From UBA5359 sp028699365 [NCBI: bacterium] (lineage in GTDB: Bacteria > UBP13 > UBA5359), in contig JAQVUQ010000163.1 of the NCBI GenBank assembly GCA_028699365.1, forward strand, positions 1 through 6,504: DNA of 6,504 bases. The letters run 5' to 3'. Each line of letters starts with the position of its first letter. Position 1 is the stretch's first letter. The position numbers and the translations under genes are program-made. Positions 1 to 6,253 of this stretch are shown here, piece by piece. The notes under the pieces are model-generated. The model ran no database searches, was not told where the DNA came from, and was given only the letters and a program-made list of their open reading frames with translations.

Positions 1-1
1 G

Positions 2-130
2 CTGGCCAGAATGATGTCCATCAATTACATCGGAGATTACACCACGCTCTATCTGGCACTGCTTAACAACGCCGATCCCATGGATATCAGCGCCATCAAC
101 TACCTGAAGGCCGAACTGGCCAAGGTGTGA
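2..130 (+). CDS. Bifunctional phosphoglucose/phosphomannose isomerase, C-terminal end (partial)
   Basis: Only the last 42 codons are present; the gene starts upstream of the window and ends at the TGA at 128-130. The visible peptide contains INYIGDYTTLYLALLN, then DPMDISAINYLK and a short charged end. This matches the conserved C-terminal tail of the SIS-fold bifunctional phosphoglucose/phosphomannose isomerases, where a pattern like IGDY-x-S-x-YLALLNGVDPTPV-x-xI-x-xLK is typical (from memory of the family, not a search). Family members interconvert glucose-6-phosphate with fructose-6-phosphate, and mannose-6-phosphate with fructose-6-phosphate, in the cytoplasm. The downstream ROK sugar kinase would supply its substrate, so the neighbourhood fits, although 238 bases separate the two genes and they may not share a transcript. 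Catalytic residues lie outside the window, so activity cannot be judged. Confidence 0.75.
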   Translation: MARMMSINYIGDYTTLYLALLNNADPMDISAINYLKAELAKV

Positions 131-340
131 TTGGGGTCCGTTTGCAAGTATTGGGGTCCGGTATTGGGGCTAAGGCACAAAGGCACACAACTGAAAGCAG
201 GTAATCCGGGTCAGGCACAAAGGCACAAAGGTTTAGCATAGCTACCCAAGCCTTTATGGAGCCAGATCCAGGAAGTTCACTTGAAATAGTGCCCAACAAA
301 CGGACCAGCACCCTCTGTGCCTTTGTGCCTCTGTGCCTTA
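131..340. repeat. Intergenic repeat cluster with 8-nt AGGCACAA words in both orientations
   Basis: This spacer shows no credible gene but has clear internal structure. An 8-nt word (AGGCACAA and close variants) is tandem at 173-187 and 213-230, and recurs in reverse orientation in about three copies at 314-340. The block at 213-227 is exactly complementary to 316-330 over 15 bp, and 171-187 is complementary to 324-340 with one mismatch, so the two left arms compete for one right arm. Nearest the isomerase stop, TTGGGGTCCG occurs at 131-140 and 151-160, with a third TTGGGG at 164-169. GGTCCGTTTG (135-144) has an exact inverted copy at 297-306. A local hairpin is possible at 227-255 (8-bp stem with one G-U pair). 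This could be a decayed miniature mobile element or a member of a dispersed intergenic repeat family; no transposase is present. Confidence 0.7.
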
Positions 341-356
341 ACATACAAATGGACCT

Positions 357-362
357 GGGGGA
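357..362 (+). promoter_or_regulatory. Ribosome binding site that decides the ROK kinase start
   Basis: The purine run GGGGGA ends directly against an upstream in-frame ATG at 363 (zero spacing) but lies 6 bases before the ATG at 369. Normal Shine-Dalgarno spacing favours 369. The kinase then begins MRYIIGIDLGGTN, which is the usual short lead into the ROK phosphate-binding loop. Confidence 0.6.
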
Positions 363-368
363 ATGCAA

Positions 369-1328
369 ATGCGCTACATCATAGGCATCGATCTGGGCGG
401 CACCAATACGGTGGCCGCCCTGGCATATGAGGACGGGACGATAGTAGTCCGTGACAGAACCGAGACCATGGCCAACTCCGGCTTTGCCAATGTGGTAAGC
501 CGTATGGCCGATCTGGTCCAGCGGTTGATGGTCGATGCCGGCATCGGTTATGAGCAGGTGGAGGGCATCGGCATGGGCGTGCCCGGCTACCTGAATATGG
601 AGAGCGGCGTTGTTTATTTCTCTCCCAACTTTGCCGGCTGGACCGATGTCCCGCTGGTGGAGGAGTTCCGCAAGCATGTTCCGTTGCCCGTTTATATAGT
701 CAATGATGTTAATTCACATGCTTTGGGAGAATATCGCTTCGGGGCCGGACGCGGGGCAGAATACGTTGCCGTCCTGGCTCTGGGTACGGGTGTGGGCGGC
801 GGCCTGGTTCTTGGCGGCCGGCTTTACGTCGGCTCCACCGAGGGCGGCGGCGAACTGGGCCATATGATCGTGGACCCGGACGGGCCGCGATGCGGCTGCG
901 GTAATTACGGCTGCCTGGAAGCCTTTGCCAAGGCACAGGCTATAGCCGACAGGGCGGCCATGAAGCTGCAGCAGGGCAGGCGCTCCGTTATCCCCGGGAT
1001 GGTGGGCGGCGATATTCGCTCTATAACTCCGGCCGTGGTGGCCAAAGCCGCTGAAGCCGGGGATGAGGCGGCTATTGAGGTCTGGGATGAGGTAGGTATG
1101 TACGTCGGTATAGCGGCCGCCGGGTTGATCCAGGCTCTCAGCCCTCAGGTCATAGTCATCGGCGGCGGTATATCCAGGGCCGGTAATCTTCTGATGGATC
1201 CCATCAGAAGGACGGTGGAGGCCCGGTCGCTGCTGGTGCCTGCGTCCACTTGCCGGCTGGAACTGTCACCGCTGGGTGATGACGCCGGCCTTCTGGGGGC
1301 GGTATCGCTGGTGATTGGCAAGCGCTGA
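369..1328 (+). CDS. ROK-family sugar kinase, probable glucokinase
   Basis: A 319-residue protein of normal length for a ROK kinase, predicted to transfer phosphate from ATP to a hexose in the cytoplasm. Numbering from the ATG at 369: the first phosphate loop is DLGGTN (8-13). The catalytic aspartate is in VNDVN (D113), followed by the usual ALGEYRFGAGRG. The second ATP motif is LGTGVGGG (138-145). The sugar-binding block EGGGELGH (158-165) ends in the Zn-ligand histidine H165. The Zn-binding ROK signature is CGCGNYGCLEA (C175, C177, C182), and the adenosine motif VIGGGIS is near 263-269. All catalytic and Zn residues are present, so it should be an active kinase rather than a ROK repressor, and there is no N-terminal helix-turn-helix. 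Substrate is not certain: glucose is most likely, but N-acetylmannosamine, N-acetylglucosamine, fructose or allose are used by close relatives. An ATG at 363 would add two residues but has no spaced ribosome binding site. The upstream isomerase supports a role in hexose entry. Confidence 0.9.
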   Translation: MRYIIGIDLGGTNTVAALAYEDGTIVVRDRTETMANSGFANVVSRMADLVQRLMVDAGIGYEQVEGIGMGVPGYLNMESGVVYFSPNFAGWTDVPLVEEFRKHVPLPVYIVNDVNSHALGEYRFGAGRGAEYVAVLALGTGVGGGLVLGGRLYVGSTEGGGELGHMIVDPDGPRCGCGNYGCLEAFAKAQAIADRAAMKLQQGRRSVIPGMVGGDIRSITPAVVAKAAEAGDEAAIEVWDEVGMYVGIAAAGLIQALSPQVIVIGGGISRAGNLLMDPIRRTVEARSLLVPASTCRLELSPLGDDAGLLGAVSLVIGKR

Positions 1329-1368
1329 GTCCGGTTTAGTCCCGCTGGTGGCCGGGTAGAAAAGAATC

Positions 1369-2100
1369 GTGCATGAAAAAGACAGATCATCGATACACGG
1401 TTCTTTTAAGGTGGGACGAATGCTGGGCATACCGGTGGACGTCAGCTACGGCTGGTTCGCCATGTTTGCCGTGCTTTCCGCCGGTCTGGCGCTGATCTAC
1501 TTTCCCGGACGCGTGGACGGCCTGTCACCGTTCTATAGATGGATGGCGGGAGCGCTTGTCTCGTTGCTGGTCTTTGCCTCGGTTATCCTGCACGAGGTGG
1601 GGCATTCTCTGGTAGCCCGGTATTACGGTGTCGTTATCGAAGGCATCGAGCTCTTCCTTCTGGGAGGGCTTTCCAGAATGCAACGGGAGCCGGAGCATGC
1701 TACGGCCGAATTCTGGGTGGCTCTGGCCGGTCCGTTATCGTCGTTAGCGCTGGCCGGAGGCCTGAACCTGCTGACAAGAGTGGTCGCGTCCCTGCCCGTA
1801 GCAGAGATAGTGCCGGCTGCACTGATCTATCTCTTTCTGGTCAATCTTCTGTTGGGCATCTTCAACCTTCTGCCGGGATTTCCCATGGACGGGGGCAGGG
1901 TGCTGAAGAGCGTAATCTGGGGGCTTACCGGGAACAGAGAGAAGGCTGCGGACATATCGATATCCGTCGGGGTCGCCCTGGCATTGGCGCTGGCTCTGGG
2001 AGGCTTTCTTCTGCTTCTCACGGGCACCTGGGCGGGCATCTGGCTGATGCTGACAGGCTGGATGTTGAACAAATCCGCCAGAGGTGGGGAGGGGCGGTAA
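1369..2100 (+). CDS. Site-2 protease family intramembrane zinc metalloprotease (peptidase M50), without CBS domains
   Basis: A 243-residue polytopic membrane protein. The Zn motif HEVGH is at 75-79 (H75, E76, H79) inside a hydrophobic segment. The second motif, NLLPGFPMDGGR (166-177), supplies the third Zn ligand D174. AGP near 120-122 is also typical of the group. Hydrophobic segments lie roughly at 28-46, 60-83, 115-136, 148-168 and 196-235, giving about six helices. The family cleaves substrates within the membrane, often releasing transcription factors or anti-sigma factors, or clearing remnant peptides. Many members of this subgroup carry C-terminal CBS domains; this one stops after the last helix, so it is the minimal form. 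The start is a GTG at 1369 with a weak ribosome binding site. An in-frame ATG at 1420 has a better one (AAGGTG), but that choice would remove GSFKVGR, which resembles the conserved N-terminus of the subgroup, so 1369 is preferred. It follows the kinase by 40 bases. The next gene starts one base after its stop, so the two are probably co-translated. Confidence 0.9.
   Translation: MHEKDRSSIHGSFKVGRMLGIPVDVSYGWFAMFAVLSAGLALIYFPGRVDGLSPFYRWMAGALVSLLVFASVILHEVGHSLVARYYGVVIEGIELFLLGGLSRMQREPEHATAEFWVALAGPLSSLALAGGLNLLTRVVASLPVAEIVPAALIYLFLVNLLLGIFNLLPGFPMDGGRVLKSVIWGLTGNREKAADISISVGVALALALALGGFLLLLTGTWAGIWLMLTGWMLNKSARGGEGR
2088..2094 (+). promoter_or_regulatory. Ribosome binding site that decides the RseC-family start
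   Basis: GGAGGGG lies inside the last codons of the protease gene, 7 bases before a TTG at 2102. An earlier in-frame GTG at 2084 lies upstream of this run and has no ribosome binding site of its own. TTG at 2102 is therefore the better start, one base after the protease stop, as expected for translational coupling. Confidence 0.55.
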
Positions 2101-2101
2101 A

Positions 2102-2509
2102 TTGGTAGAACACGGCACGGTTATCAGAGTTGAGGGAGATTTCGCCCTGGTGGAGTTCAGGCGGGGCAGCGAGTGTGCCCGCTGCGGGCTCTGTCAGTCC
2201 AGCCCGGCAGGCACTGCCGTCATGCTCTGCCGTAATTCCTTAAAAGCTGTGGTCGGCGATGCGGTAAAGGTGGAGATCGGCTCCGTCCAGCTCCTGCGCG
2301 GCTCAGCCGTGGTGTACCTGCTTCCTCTTCTGATAATGTTTATCGGCTATGCTCTGGGAAGTCGTATCTCAGAGAACGCCGGTGTGCTGGTCTCGGTTCT
2401 GGCGCTGCTTCTGACCTTTACAGCCATCAGATGGTACAGCCGGCGCCACGGCCTGTCGCTTACTTCAGAGATAATCGAAATAACGGAACCCTGGCGGGCG
2501 TATCCCTGA
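2102..2509 (+). CDS. RseC/MucC-family membrane protein (SoxR-reducing system / sigma-E regulator family)
   Basis: A small protein of 135 residues when started at TTG 2102 (141 from GTG 2084). The N-terminal part begins VEHGTVIRVEGDFALVEF and then has the cysteine cluster CARCGLC (C25, C28, C31), with another Cys at about 43. This is the pattern of the RseC/MucC family. Two hydrophobic helices follow (about 70-86 and 95-112), then a short charged tail, matching the two-helix hairpin of the family. Known relatives include E. coli RseC, which affects sigma-E signalling, and RsxC-associated proteins that help reduce SoxR. In many bacteria the role is unknown. The Cys cluster suggests a redox or metal-binding site on one side of the membrane. 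Placement directly after an intramembrane protease and before FtsH points to membrane stress or protein quality control, but this is inference. No Rnf/Rsx genes are visible here. Confidence 0.82.
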   Translation: MVEHGTVIRVEGDFALVEFRRGSECARCGLCQSSPAGTAVMLCRNSLKAVVGDAVKVEIGSVQLLRGSAVVYLLPLLIMFIGYALGSRISENAGVLVSVLALLLTFTAIRWYSRRHGLSLTSEIIEITEPWRAYP

Positions 2510-2563
2510 TCCCGTTTAAAATTCTCCTCTGAGGGGTATCCTTATACCATCACTTTAGCGGAC
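2510..2563 (+). promoter_or_regulatory. Short spacer before ftsH with a small hairpin and a weak promoter-like pair
   Basis: This 54-base gap holds TTTAAA (2515-2520) and TATCCT (2537-2542), 16 bases apart, each matching four of six positions of a sigma-70-type promoter. A small hairpin, GGTAT (2535-2539) with ATACC (2544-2548) around a CCTT loop, overlaps the -10-like box. I see no T-run terminator and no CIRCE-like heat-shock operator. The signal is weak; ftsH may instead be read from the upstream genes. Confidence 0.2.
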
Positions 2564-4369
2564 GTGAGGGTAAGGAACTTGGGTAGATGCCTGGGGCAGA
2601 CATTGCTATACGGATTCGTCATTCTTCTCTTTATTCTTCTGATAACAAATCTTAATCAGCAGCCGGGCGGGCTATCCAGGATAAGCTACAGCGAGTTCAA
2701 CAGCCTGGTGGCTGAGGGTAAGGTAAAGGATGTCACGCTGGGGCAGGATGAGATAACCGGTCACCTGTCGGACGGCAGCGTTTTCAGCACCTATCGCGTG
2801 GAAGATGCCTCCCTTTATCAGCGTCTGGAAAAGGCCGGCGTAACGGTTAACGGTAAAAGGAGCAGTACCGGCATATCCTTATGGCTCTCCATATTCTCCC
2901 TGCTGTTGCCGGTACTGGTCATTGCCGGCATGTGGGCTATCTTTTCCCGGCAGACGCAGACCGACGGCAATCAGGCCATGTCCTTCGGCAAGAGCAAAGC
3001 CACCATGCTTACGGATAACCGCCCTAAGGTAACCTTCAGCGATGTAGCCGGGGTGGACGAGGCTGAAGAGGAGCTTCAGGAAGTGGTGGAGTTCCTCAAG
3101 GATCACCGTCGGTTTGAAGTTCTGGGGGCCACCGTTCCCAAGGGAGTTTTACTGCTGGGGCCTCCGGGATCCGGCAAAACTCTGCTGGCCAGGGCCGTGG
3201 CCGGAGAGGCTGGTGTACCCTTCTTCTTTATCAGCGGATCCAACTTTGTGGAGATGTTTGTGGGAGTGGGCGCTTCCCGCGTCCGGGATCTCTTTGCCCA
3301 GGCCAAGAAGAACGCGCCCTGTATAGTCTTCATCGACGAAATAGATGCCGTCGGGCGGCAGAGAGGCGCCGGTCTGGGCGGCGGCCATGACGAGCGCGAA
3401 CAGACCCTGAACCAGTTGCTGGTGGAGATGGACGGCTTCGAGGCCCACACCCAGGTTATCGTCATAGCCGCCACCAATCGTCCCGATATCTTGGATCCGG
3501 CCCTGCTGCGCGCCGGACGCTTCGACCGTCGCGTTACCGTCGATAACCCTGACGTAACGGGGCGGGAAGCCATACTCAAGGTACATGTTCGTGGAAAGCC
3601 CCTTGATGAGGATGTGGACCTGGCCATCCTGGCACGGCGCACCCCCGGCTTTTCCGGAGCGGATATAGCCAATATGGTCAATGAAGCGGCTATTCTGGCG
3701 GCCCGGGTCAATCGTCATAATGTCAGCATGGCCCAGTTTGAATCCTCCATAGACCGCGTTGTGGCCGGTCCGGAGCGAAAGAGCCGGATAATCAGCAGTC
3801 GTGAGAAGGAGATAGTGGCCTACCATGAAACAGGTCACGCCATGGTGGCCTGGCTGCTTCCCGATACCGATCCGGTCCATAAGATCTCCATTCTGCCGCG
3901 CGGTATGGCCCTGGGATACACCATGCAGCTTCCTATGGAAGACAGATACCTGATAAGCAAGACCGAACTGACCCATCGTATTGCCGTCATGCTAGGCGGC
4001 CGGGCAGCGGAAAAGATGGTCTTCAACGAGATCACTACCGGCGCCCAGAACGATATCCAGCAGGCAACCGAGATAGCCCGCCGCATGATGACCGAGTACG
4101 GCATGAGCGATGTTCTGGGGCCGCTGACCCTGGGCCATAAGCAGGAGCAGGTCTTCCTGGGGCGCGATCTGATGGAAGAGCGCAACTACAGCGATGAAGT
4201 GGCCAATGCCATAGATCATGAAATACATAACCTGGTGGATAACTGCTACAAAATTGCCGAGGAGATAATCACCAGGCATCGCTGGAGCATGGACAGAATA
4301 GCCAAAGCTCTGATGGAGCGAGAGACCATAGAAGGTGAAGAACTGAATCAACTCTTTGAAAAAACATAA
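2564..4369 (+). CDS. ftsH: ATP-dependent zinc metalloprotease FtsH
   Basis: A complete 601-residue membrane-anchored AAA+ protease that degrades misfolded or short-lived membrane and cytoplasmic proteins as a hexamer. Order of parts: membrane helix about 13-30; a small extracytoplasmic domain with SYSEF at 41-45; second helix about 104-126; AAA+ module about 155-400; M41 peptidase to the end. Walker A is GPPGSGKT (199-206). The pore loop is FVEMFVGVG (228-236). Walker B is VFIDE (255-259). The second region of homology runs from NRPDILDP to GRFDRR, with arginine fingers R319 and R322. The protease Zn site is HETGH (421-425), with third ligand D497 in TTGAQNDI. Nothing catalytic is missing and there is no frameshift. 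The start is uncertain: GTG at 2564 has no clear ribosome binding site, while an in-frame TTG at 2579 is preceded by GAGGG with 8 bases of spacing and would give 596 residues with both helices intact. The C-terminus is short compared with enterobacterial FtsH, as in many anaerobes. Its position after an M50 protease and an RseC-type protein makes a membrane quality-control cluster. Confidence 0.97.
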   Translation: MRVRNLGRCLGQTLLYGFVILLFILLITNLNQQPGGLSRISYSEFNSLVAEGKVKDVTLGQDEITGHLSDGSVFSTYRVEDASLYQRLEKAGVTVNGKRSSTGISLWLSIFSLLLPVLVIAGMWAIFSRQTQTDGNQAMSFGKSKATMLTDNRPKVTFSDVAGVDEAEEELQEVVEFLKDHRRFEVLGATVPKGVLLLGPPGSGKTLLARAVAGEAGVPFFFISGSNFVEMFVGVGASRVRDLFAQAKKNAPCIVFIDEIDAVGRQRGAGLGGGHDEREQTLNQLLVEMDGFEAHTQVIVIAATNRPDILDPALLRAGRFDRRVTVDNPDVTGREAILKVHVRGKPLDEDVDLAILARRTPGFSGADIANMVNEAAILAARVNRHNVSMAQFESSIDRVVAGPERKSRIISSREKEIVAYHETGHAMVAWLLPDTDPVHKISILPRGMALGYTMQLPMEDRYLISKTELTHRIAVMLGGRAAEKMVFNEITTGAQNDIQQATEIARRMMTEYGMSDVLGPLTLGHKQEQVFLGRDLMEERNYSDEVANAIDHEIHNLVDNCYKIAEEIITRHRWSMDRIAKALMERETIEGEELNQLFEKT

Positions 4370-4447
4370 CAAGGAGAAACAAAACCGCATCTGGAATAGT
4401 ATATATAAGGCACGGCTCCGCTCCGGCGGGCTGTGACAAAATATATC
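4370..4447 (+). promoter_or_regulatory. Hairpin and unused Shine-Dalgarno-like site between ftsH and the amidase gene
   Basis: A strong AAGGAG (4371-4376) follows the ftsH stop directly, but no ATG, GTG or TTG lies within normal distance, so it appears unused. Further on, CACGGCTC (4411-4418) can pair with GGGCTGTG (4428-4435) with two G-U pairs and a 9-nt loop. Outside this, ATATAT at 4401-4406 can pair with ATATAT at 4441-4446 across a small internal loop. The structure ends just before the amidase ribosome binding site at 4448. There is no T-run, so it is not a canonical intrinsic terminator; it may be a leader or mRNA-processing structure. The TATATATA run could also serve as a promoter -10 region, but no -35 partner is visible. 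Confidence 0.3.
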
Positions 4448-4454
4448 AGGGTGA
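4448..4454 (+). promoter_or_regulatory. Ribosome binding site of the amidase gene
   Basis: AGGGTGA sits 7 bases before the ATG at 4462. It supports this start over the out-of-frame GTG at 4433, and the resulting protein begins with a well-formed signal peptide. Confidence 0.6.
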
Positions 4455-4461
4455 TTACCGG

Positions 4462-6165
4462 ATGCATCGTATCAAACTCCTCTATGGTGCCTTGGCGCTC
4501 TTTCTTTTCTCTCTTGTTACAGGCGTACAAGCGGCGCCCTCATCTGCTGCCAGACTGGTGGTGGCCGGACATGTCAACCCTTCGGCTCAGGTTGAATGGC
4601 AGGGTGAAGAGGCGCAGGTCCGTGCCGCAGACATACTCTCTCCTCTGGGCATCAAACCGGATATCGACAGAAGCGGAAGGCAGATGGTCTTTACTCTGCC
4701 GGACAAGAGCCGGGTCCAGTTGGCTGTGGGCAACGACGCCCTTCGTATAGACGGCAAGCCCAGCCCGCTGGGAGCGGCGGTTACCGGGGCCAAAGGGGAG
4801 TTTATCGTTCCACTGCGTGCTTTTGCCAGAGCGATGGGATTGAGTGCCCGCTGGGATGAAGACCGCACCAATATTGTTGTCACCCCGCGAATAGACGATG
4901 TCAGCATTGTCCATGAAGAGAAGTCCGTCAAGTTTATCTTTTCAGGGCTTTACCCGCTGCACGGCGATGTTCAAAGTCTGGTGCGTCCCAGACGTATTTT
5001 TATGGATGTGAGGCATGCGGTCCTCATGGGCCAGGCGCGTGAGGAAAAGATGGGGCGCAGCCCGGTGGTTTCGGCCAGGGTCAGCCAGAACTGGCTCGAT
5101 CCGGACGTGGTGCGGCTGGTGGTGGACCTGGACGGCCCGGCCAATTACAGCCTGGACGAGGACGATAACCGCCTGGTGCTGACCGTGGGATGTTCCGCTT
5201 CAACCGCTAAACCCGGTCATGAAGAGCCGGCAAAAGGTAAGGTCAAAAGCCCTGATACGGTATCCGGCGGAGATAGGGCCCGCATAGAGGATATATCTTT
5301 CGAAGCTGCTTCCGACAGGATAACGCGGGTGACGGTAAACGCTTCCAGGCCGGTCAAGTATGCTGCCATGATGCTGCAAAACCCCGACAGGCTGGTGGTG
5401 GATCTCTATGAGGCCGTCAGACCGTTGATGCTGCCCAAATTCGTCAGCAGCGGCAAAGGCCCGATCAGGAAAGCTCGCATCAGCCAGTTCCAGCTCAAGC
5501 CGGCGGTGGTCAGGCTGGTGCTTGATCTCAACGGGCCTACAGGCTACCGCAGCTATGAGGACCCCGATGATCCCGGCAAGGTGATCATCGAAGTGGGGCA
5601 TACCATCTTCTCCAGCAAGACCATCGTCCTGGACCCCGGACACGGCGGTTCCGATCCCGGTGCCATCGGGCCCAGCTCACTGCGGGAATCCCGTGTGGTG
5701 ATGGATGTCGCCGCCCGGCTGAATACTCTGCTGCAGGCAGCCGGAGCCAGGTCCCTGATGACGCGCAGCGATGATACATTCGTTTCTCTGGACGGGCGAG
5801 TCAGCTATGCCGAGGCCAACAACGCCGATCTGTATGTGAGCATACATGCCAACGCCATGCCCACCGGGCAGGCCACCGGCATCGAGACGTATTACTGCAC
5901 GCCGCAATCGGCCGGCCTGGCTCAGGCGCTGCATCGCTCAATGGTGCGCAGCCTGCCCTCACCGGACAGGCGGGTTCGCCAGGCCAGGTTCCTGGTCATC
6001 AGGAAGTCCAGAATGCCGTCCGTGCTGCTGGAAATAGGCTTCATATCCTCGCCGGAGGAGGAAGCCCTGCTGGCTTCTCCCGATTACCGTCAGAAGGTGG
6101 CCAGAGCCATATACGACGGTCTGGAGGAGTATCTGCTGGATTCACAGCAGGCCGTTCTGCCCTGA
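4462..6165 (+). CDS. Exported N-acetylmuramoyl-L-alanine amidase with copper-amine-oxidase-like N-domain and two AMIN domains
   Basis: A 567-residue secreted cell-wall hydrolase. Residues 1-24 form a signal peptide: basic MHRIK, a hydrophobic core, and a likely cleavage after VQA. Residues about 33-142 resemble the copper amine oxidase N-terminal-like domain, ending in VPLRAFARAMGLSARWD, a common wall-associated module in Firmicutes and relatives. Two AMIN-type beta domains follow at about 145-243 and 274-379; each ends with a similar block (VVRLVVDLDGP and VVRLVLDLNGP). They are separated by a charged, Pro/Lys/Gly-containing linker (about 246-272). AMIN domains generally target amidases to peptidoglycan or the septum. 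The C-terminal Amidase_3 domain (about 386-560) has DPGHGGSDPGA with Zn ligand H394, E409 in LRESRV, H462 in SIHAN, and catalytic E524 in LLEIGF, so the active site is complete. It should cleave the bond between N-acetylmuramic acid and the peptide stem during cell separation or wall turnover. There is no membrane anchor or LPXTG signal. It lies 92 bases after ftsH and may have its own expression signals. Confidence 0.95.
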   Translation: MHRIKLLYGALALFLFSLVTGVQAAPSSAARLVVAGHVNPSAQVEWQGEEAQVRAADILSPLGIKPDIDRSGRQMVFTLPDKSRVQLAVGNDALRIDGKPSPLGAAVTGAKGEFIVPLRAFARAMGLSARWDEDRTNIVVTPRIDDVSIVHEEKSVKFIFSGLYPLHGDVQSLVRPRRIFMDVRHAVLMGQAREEKMGRSPVVSARVSQNWLDPDVVRLVVDLDGPANYSLDEDDNRLVLTVGCSASTAKPGHEEPAKGKVKSPDTVSGGDRARIEDISFEAASDRITRVTVNASRPVKYAAMMLQNPDRLVVDLYEAVRPLMLPKFVSSGKGPIRKARISQFQLKPAVVRLVLDLNGPTGYRSYEDPDDPGKVIIEVGHTIFSSKTIVLDPGHGGSDPGAIGPSSLRESRVVMDVAARLNTLLQAAGARSLMTRSDDTFVSLDGRVSYAEANNADLYVSIHANAMPTGQATGIETYYCTPQSAGLAQALHRSMVRSLPSPDRRVRQARFLVIRKSRMPSVLLEIGFISSPEEEALLASPDYRQKVARAIYDGLEEYLLDSQQAVLP

Positions 6166-6175
6166 TTTTGTCCAG

Positions 6176-6201
6176 CATTCCGAAATCCGCATTCCGCATT
6201 T
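6176..6201 (+). repeat. Heptanucleotide tandem repeat (ATTCCGC type)
   Basis: Just after the amidase stop, a 7-nt unit is repeated about 3.6 times: CATTCCG (6176-6182), AAATCCG (6183-6189), CATTCCG (6190-6196) and a partial CATTT (6197-6201). It resembles the short tandemly repeated heptamers known from intergenic DNA of some bacteria (the STRR sequences of cyanobacteria are one described example). It does not encode anything visible, and the copy number is low. Confidence 0.65.
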
Positions 6202-6212
6202 GAAATCTCCCC

Positions 6213-6239
6213 TCGACTGATCTGCGATACGGGTATAAA
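6213..6239 (+). promoter_or_regulatory. Possible promoter reading into the right-end spacer
   Basis: TCGACT (6213-6218) matches four of six positions of TTGACA. It lies 15 bases before TATAAA (6234-6239), which matches five of six positions of TATAAT. If used, it would transcribe the octamer-repeat and hairpin region downstream. Spacing is shorter than ideal and this AT-rich spacer could give such a match by chance. Confidence 0.2.
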
Positions 6240-6253
6240 ATAGATAGGTGAAT

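Noticed and set aside
171-340. CRISPR array
   Set aside because: The repeated words are only 8 nt, directly adjacent, and in both orientations. There are no spacers of regular length and no cas genes.
96-677. Long open frame on the minus strand across the left spacer and the kinase start
   Set aside because: It lies over the repeat-rich spacer and opposite the strongly supported ROK kinase, and its translation is low-complexity and His-rich with no recognisable domain. It is a shadow of GC-rich codons.
1539-2108. 189-codon + strand frame overlapping the M50 protease
   Set aside because: It is a frame-shifted reading of the protease gene, Gly/Arg/Ser-rich, without start signal or motif.
3149-3976. 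275-codon open frame on the minus strand inside ftsH
   Set aside because: It is antisense to the most conserved AAA+ and protease region of FtsH and its translation has no family resemblance. The open frame follows from the codon use of ftsH.
4433-4750. GTG-started frame overlapping the amidase start
   Set aside because: It is out of frame with the amidase, its start sits inside the hairpin at 4411-4435, and its peptide lacks any recognisable feature. The amidase frame has the signal peptide and the better ribosome binding site.
6141-6170. Possible intrinsic terminator at the amidase end
   Set aside because: The best stem (GCAG with CTGC) is only 4 bp, lies inside the coding region, and is followed by just four T residues. 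This is too weak to call.
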